Part shown: piece by piece, positions 5,703 through 14,726 of the stretch
How positions within the stretch are numbered: position 1 is the stretch's first letter
How the letters are laid out: each line of letters begins with the position of its first letter
Source: Bacteroidales bacterium
Lineage (GTDB): Bacteria > Bacteroidota > Bacteroidia > Bacteroidales > Muribaculaceae
DNA: 25,732 nt
Reading direction: 5' to 3'
NCBI GenBank assembly: GCA_004554255.1
Contig: SFNC01000019.1
Coordinates: forward strand, 1 to 25,732
Translations under genes and position numbers: made by a program
The notes under the pieces: generated by a model
What the model was told of the DNA's origin: nothing
Database searches by the model: none
The model's input: only the letters and a program-made list of their open reading frames with translations

Positions 5703-8159
5703 TCAATTAACCACAAGAATCTTGGTAACGGCGCCCGACGAGCTGCCGTTTGCGTTCTGCGAGGCGAATACGAAGTAAACGCCCGAGCGTACGCGCTGAC
5801 CGTTTACGTTGCAGCCGTCCCATACAGCCATACCGCCGTCCGAGCGCATCTGCGCCACCATGTTTCCGGCAGCATCGGTTATTTTAACGAGCGAATTGTT
5901 CATGAGACCTTTTATGGTAATCCAGCCGGTGTAGTCGGGGCGCACGGGGTTGGGATAAGCATAAACCTCCGAGTAGTCTTCCGAAGCCGGTGCCGAGGTG
6001 GAGTTGTAGGCGAGGATACCGTTGGCGGTACCGAAGTAAACAACATTGCTATTGGGGTCGCACATCACGGACTGCACGCTGTTTGTGGGCAGCAGTGAGT
6101 TTGTGGTTGTGAAATGCTCGATGATTTTGTCGCCGGTCTGGCTCACCAGATATACACCGGAGTTTTCGGTAGCAATCCACTTGCGGTCCGCCGCATCGGT
6201 GGCAATAGCATTTACCTGCTCGCTCTCAAGGAGATAGTCGGCGTATATGGTGCCGTCGTTGCGGGGTACTTTAAGGCGAGTAAAGCGGTATGTCGGGTCG
6301 GTGAGTTTGGAGGGGTCGGTAATCTCTACTACACCGTTTGCGGTACCCATCCATAAGCGTCCGCGGGCATCCTCGATACCGCACAGCCAGCGGTAAGCGT
6401 CGAAGGGCTTGCCGTCCTGGTCGGTTACCGAGGTGATGTGGAGGTACTGGTCGTCGGCGGTATTCTTGTAAGTTCCCTTTGTGTCCAGCACATCCAGGAA
6501 GCACTGGTCCGAGAATTTGCGGTTCCAGCTTAGATGCATGCCCTTTTTGGTTATAATGCTGTTCATGTCCTTATCGCCGATATAACCGTCCAGGGAGTAG
6601 CGCACCCAATCGTCGATGGTGACTTTTGAAAGGTCGCCGTTATATTTTTCGGCAGGAAGCATGTTGTATCCGGTGTAGCCCATACTTCCTCCGGTAAGGT
6701 TCCACACGCCCACCCAGAGGTTTCCGGCAGCATCGAACTTGACATCGTAGCAAGTGCCACCGTTTGCATCCCAGAAAGGTTTCACGGGCATATTGTCCTT
6801 GGTGAATACAATCACCTCCTTATTGTCCTCCACGACATATACACCGTCAACAAACGTTGCTATGACGTACCTGTTGGGCTTATTCGGGTCAACTGCAATC
6901 CTCTCGGGGCTGTACATGCGGGTGTTGTTGTTTGCCTTCTGGTTGTTGCGGGTGTGCGCGGTAACAGCAGTGGCATTGTACAGCGAGGCATCGAAAATCT
7001 TGCCGTTCTCTATATAGTCCGTGGTCTGCATGATGTATGTGGCATCGCCGGCACCGACTGTACGGAAGTCCGTGGCACCGAGGTTGGATACATAAATGCG
7101 TGAGCCGTCGCTGCTGAGGGCCATGAAAGCAGCCTCCTTTACGGTGGAAGTACCCTGGGGACGGGCCTTCTCGGAGAGCACGGTGACGTTGTTGTTCTCG
7201 TCAAGGCTATAGTTTGCTATACCATCCAGGTCGCCGCCCCAGAGGTCCTTGGTATTCTCATTGAATGCGATGCGCTGACCGGCCAGAGCCTCGGGGAGGG
7301 TTACACGGTTTGTGATTTTACCGTCGGCGTCGAAGTATAAAAGCTGAGTGGCGGTAACCACGCAGGCTGTGCCGTCGGGATAGAATCTGGGAGCCTGCAA
7401 AGGCTTGCAGTCCGCGTAATCCACGGGGGTAGGCCAGTCTTCTACCCACATTTTCTCAATCACCTTAAGCGTGTTGTCATTCATGTACAGCAACACATTG
7501 TCACCGATGGCGTATGCCGCCTTAACCACGCCGAAGTTGCGGTTGTCCAGTTCATTCTCTCGAGGCAGACGGTTTGTGATTTTTCCTCGGTAGCCATACT
7601 GAAGCTCACTGTTATAGAAGTACAGGTTGCCACGCGAAACGGCGATGGCGCCGATGTTGAGGCCCTGGTATTTCTGCGACTCCAGCACTGTGAGTTTCTT
7701 TGCGTCGTAAACGACAATCATGTTAGGCATGGCAACATAGAATCTGCCATCGCTGATAGCAACGCCGGTAATTTCCTTTTGCTCGCTGATGGAGGTGTCA
7801 TGAATGTCCGACATGTTTACAACCTTTCCGTTGTCGTACAGAGCATCCATATTTGCCGAAGCGTAGACAATCAGGAGGTAGCCCTCGTCCACATTGTAAG
7901 TAATGGACGTTATTTCGTTATCGCTGAGCTTGTTTGCGACGGAGTAAGAGTAAGTCTCGTTGTTGTTTTTGTCAAATGAATACAGACGCCCCGAGGAAAG
8001 GTAGTAAACCCGGTCCTTAGTGTCCACAATGTCCGAGACACCGTTGCTGTAAACAGGGAAAAGCGTCCATTCGCCAATAGATTTCTGCGCGGAAGCCTGA
8101 GGGGCGGCACCGAAAGCAGCGGCGGCAATCAGAGCTATGATGAGAGATTTACGTATCAT
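5703..8159 (-). CDS. porZ: PorZ-like two-propeller exported protein of the T9SS
   Basis: The 818-residue protein starts with a signal peptide (about 1-24, cleavage after ASA). Most of it consists of beta-propeller blades. Two-component-regulator-propeller repeats are clear late in the sequence, for example DARGRLWMGTANGVVEI and DRKWIATENSGVYLVS. From about 730 a beta-sandwich domain follows, with YPNPV, WDG-NVNGQRV-SGVYF and a final KILVVN, as in T9SS C-terminal domains. This order matches P. gingivalis PorZ (776 residues), which sits on the cell surface, binds anionic LPS and assists the sortase PorU. The first half shows no histidine kinase or DNA-binding part, so it is not a hybrid two-component sensor. 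It is the last gene of the minus-strand block, 23 bp after rdgB. PorZ identity is likely but rests on architecture. Confidence 0.78.
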   Translation of the reverse strand: MIRKSLIIALIAAAAFGAAPQASAQKSIGEWTLFPVYSNGVSDIVDTKDRVYYLSSGRLYSFDKNNNETYSYSVANKLSDNEITSITYNVDEGYLLIVYASANMDALYDNGKVVNMSDIHDTSISEQKEITGVAISDGRFYVAMPNMIVVYDAKKLTVLESQKYQGLNIGAIAVSRGNLYFYNSELQYGYRGKITNRLPRENELDNRNFGVVKAAYAIGDNVLLYMNDNTLKVIEKMWVEDWPTPVDYADCKPLQAPRFYPDGTACVVTATQLLYFDADGKITNRVTLPEALAGQRIAFNENTKDLWGGDLDGIANYSLDENNNVTVLSEKARPQGTSTVKEAAFMALSSDGSRIYVSNLGATDFRTVGAGDATYIMQTTDYIENGKIFDASLYNATAVTAHTRNNQKANNNTRMYSPERIAVDPNKPNRYVIATFVDGVYVVEDNKEVIVFTKDNMPVKPFWDANGGTCYDVKFDAAGNLWVGVWNLTGGSMGYTGYNMLPAEKYNGDLSKVTIDDWVRYSLDGYIGDKDMNSIITKKGMHLSWNRKFSDQCFLDVLDTKGTYKNTADDQYLHITSVTDQDGKPFDAYRWLCGIEDARGRLWMGTANGVVEITDPSKLTDPTYRFTRLKVPRNDGTIYADYLLESEQVNAIATDAADRKWIATENSGVYLVSQTGDKIIEHFTTTNSLLPTNSVQSVMCDPNSNVVYFGTANGILAYNSTSAPASEDYSEVYAYPNPVRPDYTGWITIKGLMNNSLVKITDAAGNMVAQMRSDGGMAVWDGCNVNGQRVRSGVYFVFASQNANGSSSGAVTKILVVN

Positions 8160-8182
8160 TTATGATTGGTTTTAATACTGTA

Positions 8183-8776
8183 TTATCGTTGATTTGTGAT
8201 GTAATCCATAAATTGCGCCACTGCGCGGCCGCGGTGGCTTATCTTGTTTTTTTCCTGTGGAGACGCCTCGGCGAAAGAGCAGTCCCACCCTTGGGGCCTG
8301 AAGACGGGGTCGTAGCCGAATCCCGCGTTGCCGGCCGGTTCGGCAAGAATCTCGCCCTCCACCACGCCGTAGAACAGATGCTCGGCACCGTCGCAGTCTA
8401 TGTAGGCGATGACAGTGCGGAACCGCGCCGTGCGCTGATTCTGCGGCACACCGGCTAACTTGCTCAGCAGCAGGGCGGTGTTTGCGGCGGCATCGTGTCC
8501 GGGGCCGCCGGCATACCTTGCCGAGTGCACTCCCGGCTCACCGCCTAAGGCGTCAACCTCCAGGCCGGTATCGTCGGCAAAACACGGTGTTCCGTACCTT
8601 TCGGCCACCCACCGGGCTTTTGCCAGGGCGTTTCCACGGAGCGTGTCGGCGTCCTCGGGAATATCCTCGCGGCATCCAATGTCCTCAAGGCCAAGCACAT
8701 CGAAACGTCCTGCGACTATCTGTCGCAGTTCACTGAGCTTGTGCGTGTTGTTGGTTGCGAATATAAGACGTTCCAT
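8183..8776 (-). CDS. rdgB: dITP/XTP pyrophosphatase (RdgB/HAM1 family)
   Basis: Hydrolyses non-canonical purine triphosphates (ITP, dITP, XTP) to monophosphates, keeping them out of DNA and RNA. The 197 residues are the normal family length. Motifs are intact: TNNTHK at 8-13 for triphosphate binding, ADDTGLEVDALGG (67-79) with the catalytic Asp at 69, SARYAG (85-90), GFGYDPVF (152-159) and KNKISHRGRA (176-185) for base recognition. The start at 8776 places the family's first strand MERLIFATNN right at the N-terminus. It lies 43 bp after the short methyltransferase-like gene and 23 bp before porZ. A near-match to the -7 consensus, TAGTTTTA, precedes the gene but is too weak to call. Confidence 0.95.
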   Translation of the reverse strand: MERLIFATNNTHKLSELRQIVAGRFDVLGLEDIGCREDIPEDADTLRGNALAKARWVAERYGTPCFADDTGLEVDALGGEPGVHSARYAGGPGHDAAANTALLLSKLAGVPQNQRTARFRTVIAYIDCDGAEHLFYGVVEGEILAEPAGNAGFGYDPVFRPQGWDCSFAEASPQEKNKISHRGRAVAQFMDYITNQR

Positions 8777-8819
8777 TTAAACTATAACGTAAAACTATGC
8801 CTATTATTGTGTGTCCTGA

Positions 8820-9326
8820 CTACCATCTGGCACGCAAATACTGCCTTGGCAGATCGCGGCGCAAGTTGACAATAGCCAGAGAGCGTACCGTATCCAGAAT
8901 ATAACCGTGGGTGTGCGGCAGAATACTGTTCAGCTCACTTATCAGATTCTCATACCCGCTGTTACGGATAATGACCGCGATTCCGTCCGGGCCTATGCGG
9001 TCTATGATGCTCTTGGCGTCCGTACTGTCGGGATTTGCCACAAGCAGCAGCTCGGGGCCGTCCGCAGCCGCCGAGCCGGCATAGCCGACAACCTTTTCCC
9101 ATTCCGGGGGACCTGCTACTGTTACCTTTCCCGGGCGCAGACTTACAAGAATCCGGAACACGGCGCGAGCCACGCGCCGGTCGGCCTTACGGGCAAACAG
9201 CGCGTCCACGTCCCCGTATCTGTAATATGCGGCTTTCTGGCGCAGGACATCCATCACCATAGTGTACGCCCACGGAGAATGGACGCCGAATCCGCGTCCG
9301 TGTCTCATGTCCGCCAGAAAGCCCAT
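8820..9326 (-). CDS. Short, methyltransferase-like protein of unknown function
   Basis: The 168-residue protein begins MGFLADMRHGRGFGVHSPWAY. The G-x-G-V-H-S-P-[FW]-x-[YF] segment recurs at the N-terminus of a Bacteroidetes group of class I SAM-methyltransferase-like proteins. Those are usually over 200 residues with a glycine-rich SAM loop. Here the expected first strand and loop read VTVAGPPEWEKVVGYAG (68-84) and lack GxGxG. Strands at 92-97 (ELLLVA) and 115-119 (IAVII) fit a Rossmann-like core, and the tail (145-168) is basic. It is either a shrunken, catalytically dead member or an unrelated small alpha/beta protein. No frameshift is visible. The start lies 3 bp after the YfhO stop, so it is almost certainly co-transcribed with it. 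No signal peptide or membrane helix. Function unknown. Confidence 0.7.
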   Translation of the reverse strand: MGFLADMRHGRGFGVHSPWAYTMVMDVLRQKAAYYRYGDVDALFARKADRRVARAVFRILVSLRPGKVTVAGPPEWEKVVGYAGSAAADGPELLLVANPDSTDAKSIIDRIGPDGIAVIIRNSGYENLISELNSILPHTHGYILDTVRSLAIVNLRRDLPRQYLRARW

Positions 9327-9329
9327 TTG

Positions 9330-11963
9330 TCAGTCTTTTTTACGGAGAACCGGCATGAACAGTGCCAAAAGTACCAGCAGGTACACTATGGTTACGGAGG
9401 CGTATGCTATGGCGCCGGAAACATGCAGGCTGTCGGGGTCGAAAGTCATCACAACCGTGTGTTTACCCGCGGGCAGACGCATGGCTCTGAGAACATAGTT
9501 CACGCGGCCGAGAGAAACCGGATTTCCGTCAACGGTGGCTTTCCAGCCCCAGGGGAACCATATTTCGGAGAAAACGGCCACGGCGCCGTTTTTGGTATTC
9601 ACGTCATACGTGAGCGTGTTGGGGGTGTATTTCTGCAGGGTGATTGTGTCTCCGGGCACCGGCGACGGTGCCTGGCTGCCGAGGACATCGGCGAATCTGC
9701 GGTCGGCAACGGCCTCGCGGGCAGGGTCAATTTCGCGCAGAGCGGCCATTTCGGCATCGGCATTGTCCACATACTGCAACGAATTTACCAGCCAGGCGGC
9801 ACCGAGGGCATTGTCGTTACGCACAACCTCGGCGGGCGTTCCGTTCTGCTGGTCCGGCGGATTTATTATATACCTGGTATTCAGCATATCCAGGACATTA
9901 TAATCCGCAATAAGTTCCTCGCAGACCTCGCGGAATTCGGCCGGATACTGCGCCACTACGGCCGTGTCGCGCAGCTCGGGCATATACCCATAAGCGTTTA
10001 CGTGGCTCATGCGACGCTCTATAAGGTCGTTATATCTGTTGAGTTTGGCGGCGTGATAACCGCCTACCATCTTGTGGTGATAGGAGCGGCGCGCGTCACC
10101 GAATCCGGGAATATCGTCCACACGGTAGTAGCCTTTGTCCTCAAGAATCTGATTGTCAAAGACATCCGCGGCAAGCGGGTCGTGATAATTTCCGGCAAAG
10201 TCCTGACTGATAAAGCTCTCTGTGGAAATATAGCGTTTGTCTACGGAATACAGGTCAACCAGGACAATAAATCCTACACCGGCAACGGCATAATACCTGT
10301 ATTTGCGTGAAGCGGCGCCGAAAGCCACCACTGCGGCTCCCAACAGAATTATCAGCAGCGAGCGGGAAGCGTCACGGCTTACAATGTCAAGGCGCACATC
10401 GCGCACGGCATCCAGGCTTTTCTGCAGATAGGGAATATTCTGCGGCGCCTGCACTGCCAGTTGGGCCTGCAGATTCTCTATCTGTGCCAGTTCATCGTCG
10501 CCGAAAGGCTCGCCGCCCAGCGACGGTGCCAACCAGAAAGCCAAAGCTATCACTGCCGGCGCTCCGAAGGCTATGCAAAACGGTACCAGGTGACGTTTAA
10601 GGCCTTCCTCGAATATTTTCGCGAGCCCCATGACGGCAATCACCGGCACACACATGGCGGCGATGACAAGCGCCGTCTCCGCCGCACGGAACTTATTGTA
10701 CATCGGCACATTGTAAATCATGAAGTCCGTGAGGGCCGGGAAGTGGTTGCCCATGGCCAGAAATACTGAGAACAAGGCAACAATCAGGAGCGCCCATTTA
10801 ACCGGGCCGCGCACTATGATACAGCCGAGGATGAACAGGGCGAAAATCAGCGCGCCCAGATAGAACGGGCCGTTTGTCATGCCCTTGCCGCCGAAATACT
10901 GTGTTAAACTGTCCAGCAGACCATACGGGTCATTGTCCTGCGACAGCGTCCTGTCGGCGGCGAGCCGCAGGGTCAAAGGCTCTATTTTACCGGCTACGGG
11001 GCGTATTGTAGCGCCGCCCTTGATGTTGGGAATCATTAGCGAGAACGATTCTCCGGGGGTGTTGCTCCAGCCGCCTATCTCGGCCTTGGGGAGACCGCCT
11101 GTGGGTTTCTCGCCATCGGGTGCCACGTCCTGCTTCTGCAGTGGTGTGAGCTCGCTGCCGGCACGTTTGGTCTCCTTGGAGTACTCGTAAGTGTTGTACA
11201 GAGAGGGTGCGTTGGCTCCGACAGCAAGAACACCGGCAACAAGGCATGCCGCCGATGCCACCAGCCATTTCTTTATCTGTTTCTCACGAATTGCGTAAAC
11301 GAGGAAAGCTATGGCCAGCGCTGCCATTATAAACATGGAATAGTACGTTATCTGCGGGTGGTTGGCATTCAGCTCCAGCATCGCGAACAGCGCCAGGATA
11401 GCACTGCCGGACAGCCATTTACCGCGATATGCCATTATGACGGCACCGATGGTGGGAGGCATATATGTCAGTGCCAGAAATTTCCAGATGTGTCCGGCAC
11501 CGATTATTATTACAAAATAAGAGGAGAAGCCCCATGCCAGCGCGGCTATAAGCGCGTACCACCACCGCATGCGCAGGCAATAGCACATAATCAGCATGCC
11601 CATCATCATCATGAACAGCAGATTGGAGGGCGACGGCAACCACAGTCCGTATACGTCGTTAAGCCATGTGAACAAGGCGTTTGACGGATATTCGGGGGAT
11701 ATCTGGAAGGTAGGCATTCCCGAGAATAGCGAATTGGTCCATAAGGCCTTTTCGCCGGTCTGCTGATAGTACTCTATGCCTTCCTGACCATTGGCGCTGC
11801 CCTGCTGCATATCGTGCTGGGCGAGGGTGTCGCCGTTGAAGTTGTTAGGCGCGAAGAACAACAGCGCGACAATAGCCATTATTGCCACTGACAGCAGGAA
11901 TCCCCACGTCTGCGGGTTCTTCAGCCACTGTATAAATCTGTCTTTGTTAACCAGTACAGTCAT
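9330..11963 (-). CDS. YfhO-family polytopic membrane protein
   Basis: The 877-residue protein has about a dozen or more hydrophobic helices in the first two thirds and a last one at the C-terminus. A beta-rich extracytoplasmic domain lies before that last helix. The ending V-x-L-G-R-V-N-Y-V-L-R-A-M-R-L-P-A-G-K-H followed by V-M-T-F-D-P is diagnostic of the YfhO family. B. subtilis YfhO is a GT-C-like protein implicated in glycosylating lipoteichoic acid. In Bacteroidetes the acceptor is not known, but sugar transfer from a lipid carrier is a reasonable inference. An upstream ATG at 12023 would overlap the GT4 coding region. The start at 11963 lies 7 bp after the GT4 stop and is preceded by A/T-rich sequence, so I use it. 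The next gene starts 3 bp after its stop. Neighbours (flippase, GT4) support a surface-glycan role. Confidence 0.87.
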   Translation of the reverse strand: MTVLVNKDRFIQWLKNPQTWGFLLSVAIMAIVALLFFAPNNFNGDTLAQHDMQQGSANGQEGIEYYQQTGEKALWTNSLFSGMPTFQISPEYPSNALFTWLNDVYGLWLPSPSNLLFMMMMGMLIMCYCLRMRWWYALIAALAWGFSSYFVIIIGAGHIWKFLALTYMPPTIGAVIMAYRGKWLSGSAILALFAMLELNANHPQITYYSMFIMAALAIAFLVYAIREKQIKKWLVASAACLVAGVLAVGANAPSLYNTYEYSKETKRAGSELTPLQKQDVAPDGEKPTGGLPKAEIGGWSNTPGESFSLMIPNIKGGATIRPVAGKIEPLTLRLAADRTLSQDNDPYGLLDSLTQYFGGKGMTNGPFYLGALIFALFILGCIIVRGPVKWALLIVALFSVFLAMGNHFPALTDFMIYNVPMYNKFRAAETALVIAAMCVPVIAVMGLAKIFEEGLKRHLVPFCIAFGAPAVIALAFWLAPSLGGEPFGDDELAQIENLQAQLAVQAPQNIPYLQKSLDAVRDVRLDIVSRDASRSLLIILLGAAVVAFGAASRKYRYYAVAGVGFIVLVDLYSVDKRYISTESFISQDFAGNYHDPLAADVFDNQILEDKGYYRVDDIPGFGDARRSYHHKMVGGYHAAKLNRYNDLIERRMSHVNAYGYMPELRDTAVVAQYPAEFREVCEELIADYNVLDMLNTRYIINPPDQQNGTPAEVVRNDNALGAAWLVNSLQYVDNADAEMAALREIDPAREAVADRRFADVLGSQAPSPVPGDTITLQKYTPNTLTYDVNTKNGAVAVFSEIWFPWGWKATVDGNPVSLGRVNYVLRAMRLPAGKHTVVMTFDPDSLHVSGAIAYASVTIVYLLVLLALFMPVLRKKD

Positions 11964-11970
11964 ATAATTG

Positions 11971-13206
11971 TTATTTTTGTAAGTCGAGAAGTTGGATATA
12001 TGCGTTGGCGATACGTCGGGCATCGAACCTGCGTTTTACAGCCTCGTGCTGGGCGTCGCGGGGGAAGGGATTGGCGATTGCACGCTCTATAAGCACGGCA
12101 ATCTCATCCGGGTCATCAGCGTTATGTGCTATGTAACCGTCTATGCCATTGTCTATTATATCGCGCTGGCCGCCGTTTCCGGTAGATACCGGCACAGCCC
12201 CGGCGGCCATGCCCTCTATCAGCGTTCCGGGCAGAGTCTCGTATCGCGAAGTTGACAGAACAACGTCGGCATGGGCGTAAATCTGAGCGACATCCGCCGG
12301 GTCCGAAACAGGGCCGAGAGCCACGTGCGGCATCCTCAGCCCGTCCAGAGCGTACGGGTCACGGATATTCCCGAAGAAGACGGCCGCGGCATCGGCGTCG
12401 GCACCGACACGGTTCATGGCATCCACAGCAAGCGGCAGATTCTTGATGGGGTCGTCAAGGCGCGCGGCACCCATTACTATCAGGCGTTTGCCGGCGGGCA
12501 GACCAAGCTCGCCACGCGATTTACGTGGCGTTACACGGTATTCGTCCACGGGGAAGGCATTGGGAATCACCACCACATCGTGCGCCGCCGTGAGGCCGCT
12601 CTCGGTGCATTTCCCGGCAATCCAGCTGCTGATGGCTACGAATTTAAGCGGTACGTTGCGGTATATGCGCTGTTTGCGGCGCCATACGGTCCGCGACAAA
12701 TCGTTTACCGATTTTCCGCCGCGGATAAACGGGCAGTTTCCGCAACCGTCTGTAAATCTGTTGCATGTACCGGCATGGTGGCAGATACCGGTTATGGGCC
12801 ACATGTCGTGTAGCGTCCAGGCAATAGGCTTGCGCATGTCGCTGATGCGCTGAATCTCGGACAGGCTCATCATGCCCTGGTTTATCCAGCCGAGAATCAC
12901 GGCATCGGCCTCGCGTACCCACGGATGCTTGTGCAGAGGCAGTCCGAAGGAAGCCGTGGACACCTTGAAAAGATCCCGGCGGTTAAAGCCGTTATTTAAG
13001 TAAATCTGTGCACATTCGGCCAGGAAGGACAGCCGCGTACGGTTGGGCGATGCCGCCTGTGCCACGCGCAGAGAGTCTGTGCCCTTGTGCATTACAATCA
13101 TACGTGCGTCCACCCCGGCGCGGCTAAGTGCCTGCATCAGGCGGTAGGTGACCACCGATGCTCCGCCGCGCGTATCGCTATGGTTTATAAGGACTACTTT
13201 TTTCAT
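11971..13206 (-). CDS. Family 4 glycosyltransferase (GT-B fold)
   Basis: The 411-residue cytoplasmic enzyme likely adds a sugar to a lipid-linked glycan; donor and acceptor cannot be read from sequence. The N-terminal domain begins MKKVVLINHSDTRGGASVV, with the glycine-rich loop of GT4 enzymes. A Cys cluster at C142, C148, C155 and C158 within ICHHAGTCNRFTDGCGNCP is typical of a WcaC-like subgroup and may bind metal. The C-terminal nucleotide-sugar domain has MGAARLDDPIKN (245-256) and the EX7E motif E323-E331 in SRYETLPGTLIEGMAAGAVPV. Its ATG overlaps the flippase stop (ATGA), and YfhO starts 7 bp after it, so the three are probably translated from one mRNA. Confidence 0.9.
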   Translation of the reverse strand: MKKVVLINHSDTRGGASVVTYRLMQALSRAGVDARMIVMHKGTDSLRVAQAASPNRTRLSFLAECAQIYLNNGFNRRDLFKVSTASFGLPLHKHPWVREADAVILGWINQGMMSLSEIQRISDMRKPIAWTLHDMWPITGICHHAGTCNRFTDGCGNCPFIRGGKSVNDLSRTVWRRKQRIYRNVPLKFVAISSWIAGKCTESGLTAAHDVVVIPNAFPVDEYRVTPRKSRGELGLPAGKRLIVMGAARLDDPIKNLPLAVDAMNRVGADADAAAVFFGNIRDPYALDGLRMPHVALGPVSDPADVAQIYAHADVVLSTSRYETLPGTLIEGMAAGAVPVSTGNGGQRDIIDNGIDGYIAHNADDPDEIAVLIERAIANPFPRDAQHEAVKRRFDARRIANAYIQLLDLQK

Positions 13207-14723
13207 CGGCGGCGCAGTTTTTTAGCAATGTCAGGCAGTTTTATCTTTTCGCGGCGGAAGATTATGGCCACAAACACTATCAGCAGCAGTGCGCGTAGAG
13301 CAAGAGTCAGAGCCTCGTAGGGGGTCTGCACCACATAAACACCTATGGCATAGAAAACAGCGGCCACAACTACATAGTATGCGATGGTTCCCAACGGATA
13401 GTTTATGGGATAAAACCGTCGGCCCAGGAAGTAGCTCACCACCATCACTATAAAATACGCACCGAGTGCCGCCCATGCGGCGCCCATATATCCTCCGGGT
13501 ATGCCTATGGCACGCACCAGGACCACGTTCAGCGTAAGCATAATGGCAAAGCACAGCAGCGACAGGTACATGCCCCAGCGGGTGCGGTCGGTGAGCTTAT
13601 ACCACAGCGACAGATTAAAGAATACGCCCACGCACAGCTCGGCAACCATCATTACCGGAACGACGGACAGTCCCTCCCAGTAGCCGGGGGATATAAAGTG
13701 GCGGAGTACCGGCAGGAAGAATATCACGCCGAGGAAAATCACCAGTCCGAAGATGATGAAGTACTTCATGGCATCCGCGTACGCCTGTTTGCGCCCGTCC
13801 GTATGGTCCTTTACCTGGGCGAAGATAAACGGCTCGTAGGCATACCTGAAGGCCTGTGTGAACATCACCATCACTATGGCGATTTTCATGTTTGCCGAAT
13901 ATATGCCTATCATCACATCGGCGGCGTGGCGCTGTCCGGGGAACAGATAAGGCATGAGCATCTGACCCATATTCTGGCTCAGGATTCCGGCAATACCGAG
14001 AATCAGCAAAGGCCATGAGTATCCGAGCATCCGGCGCAGCAGCGATGCGTCAAAGCGGTATTTGCGGCCGATAATCTGCGGTATCAGCGCAGCGAAAACG
14101 CACAGTGAGGATAGCAGGTTAGCTACAAAAATCCAGCCAATACCGAATTCCGCGCCGCCCAACGGCGTGTAAAACCAGCTTATCGCTGCCGGTGCACGCT
14201 CCATAAGCCAGGGACAGCACAGTATAAAGAAGATGTTAAGCCCTATGTTCACAAAGACATTCATCAGCTTTATCGTGGCGAACCGTATGGGTCTCTTGCT
14301 GTAACGCAGGTACACGAAGGGGATATTTGTAAACGCGTCTATGGCCACAATAAAGCCGAGCATCCACACATATTCGGGATGGTCGGGCAAATCAAGCATG
14401 CCGCTTACCGGGTGTATGAACAGCGTGATAAGGAGCATGAACAGCAGGGAAGTGGAGCCTACCGAAATCAGCGACGTGGTGTACACCGTCTCGGGGTCAC
14501 GGTCTCCGCGGTTGGCAAACCGGAAGAAGCCTGTTTCCATGCCGTAGTTCAGTATTACTAAAGCCACGGCGGTGAAACTGTACAGAAAGCTTACAATTCC
14601 GTATTGTCCGGCGGCAAAGACGTAAGTGTACAGCGGCACGAGGCACCAGTTGAGAAAGCGCCCCACAATAGATGACAGGCCGTAAATGGCCGTGTCCTTC
14701 ATCAAACCTTTTATTACGCCCAT
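13203..14723 (-). CDS. Polysaccharide/oligosaccharide flippase (Wzx-like, MOP superfamily)
   Basis: The 506-residue protein is hydrophobic throughout, with roughly 12-14 predicted helices and no soluble domain. The N-terminus MGVIKGLMKDTAIYGLSSIVGRFLNWCLVPLYTYVF is typical of Wzx-like members of the MOP superfamily, which flip undecaprenyl-linked glycans across the inner membrane. The helices contain polar and charged residues, for example GMETGFFRF. The short basic C-terminal tail is cytoplasmic. It starts 3 bp after the ruvB stop and overlaps the GT4 gene by 4 bp. A MurJ role (lipid II) is less likely given the GT neighbours but cannot be fully excluded from sequence alone. Confidence 0.87.
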   Translation of the reverse strand: MGVIKGLMKDTAIYGLSSIVGRFLNWCLVPLYTYVFAAGQYGIVSFLYSFTAVALVILNYGMETGFFRFANRGDRDPETVYTTSLISVGSTSLLFMLLITLFIHPVSGMLDLPDHPEYVWMLGFIVAIDAFTNIPFVYLRYSKRPIRFATIKLMNVFVNIGLNIFFILCCPWLMERAPAAISWFYTPLGGAEFGIGWIFVANLLSSLCVFAALIPQIIGRKYRFDASLLRRMLGYSWPLLILGIAGILSQNMGQMLMPYLFPGQRHAADVMIGIYSANMKIAIVMVMFTQAFRYAYEPFIFAQVKDHTDGRKQAYADAMKYFIIFGLVIFLGVIFFLPVLRHFISPGYWEGLSVVPVMMVAELCVGVFFNLSLWYKLTDRTRWGMYLSLLCFAIMLTLNVVLVRAIGIPGGYMGAAWAALGAYFIVMVVSYFLGRRFYPINYPLGTIAYYVVVAAVFYAIGVYVVQTPYEALTLALRALLLIVFVAIIFRREKIKLPDIAKKLRRR

Positions 14724-14726
14724 ATC

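Noticed and set aside
5703..8159. Interpretation of the propeller protein as a hybrid two-component sensor
   Set aside because: There is no kinase, receiver or AraC-type domain. The C-terminus is a T9SS-type beta-sandwich ending.
8907..10310. Open frame of 467 codons on the plus strand opposite the short methyltransferase-like and YfhO genes
   Set aside because: The product has no recognisable domain, it lies fully antisense to a well-supported gene, and such frames arise from codon bias in GC-rich genes.
11964..12023. Upstream start for YfhO adding 20 residues
   Set aside because: It would overlap the end of GT4 by ~50 bp. The ATG at 11963 lies just after the GT4 stop and gives a normal N-terminus.
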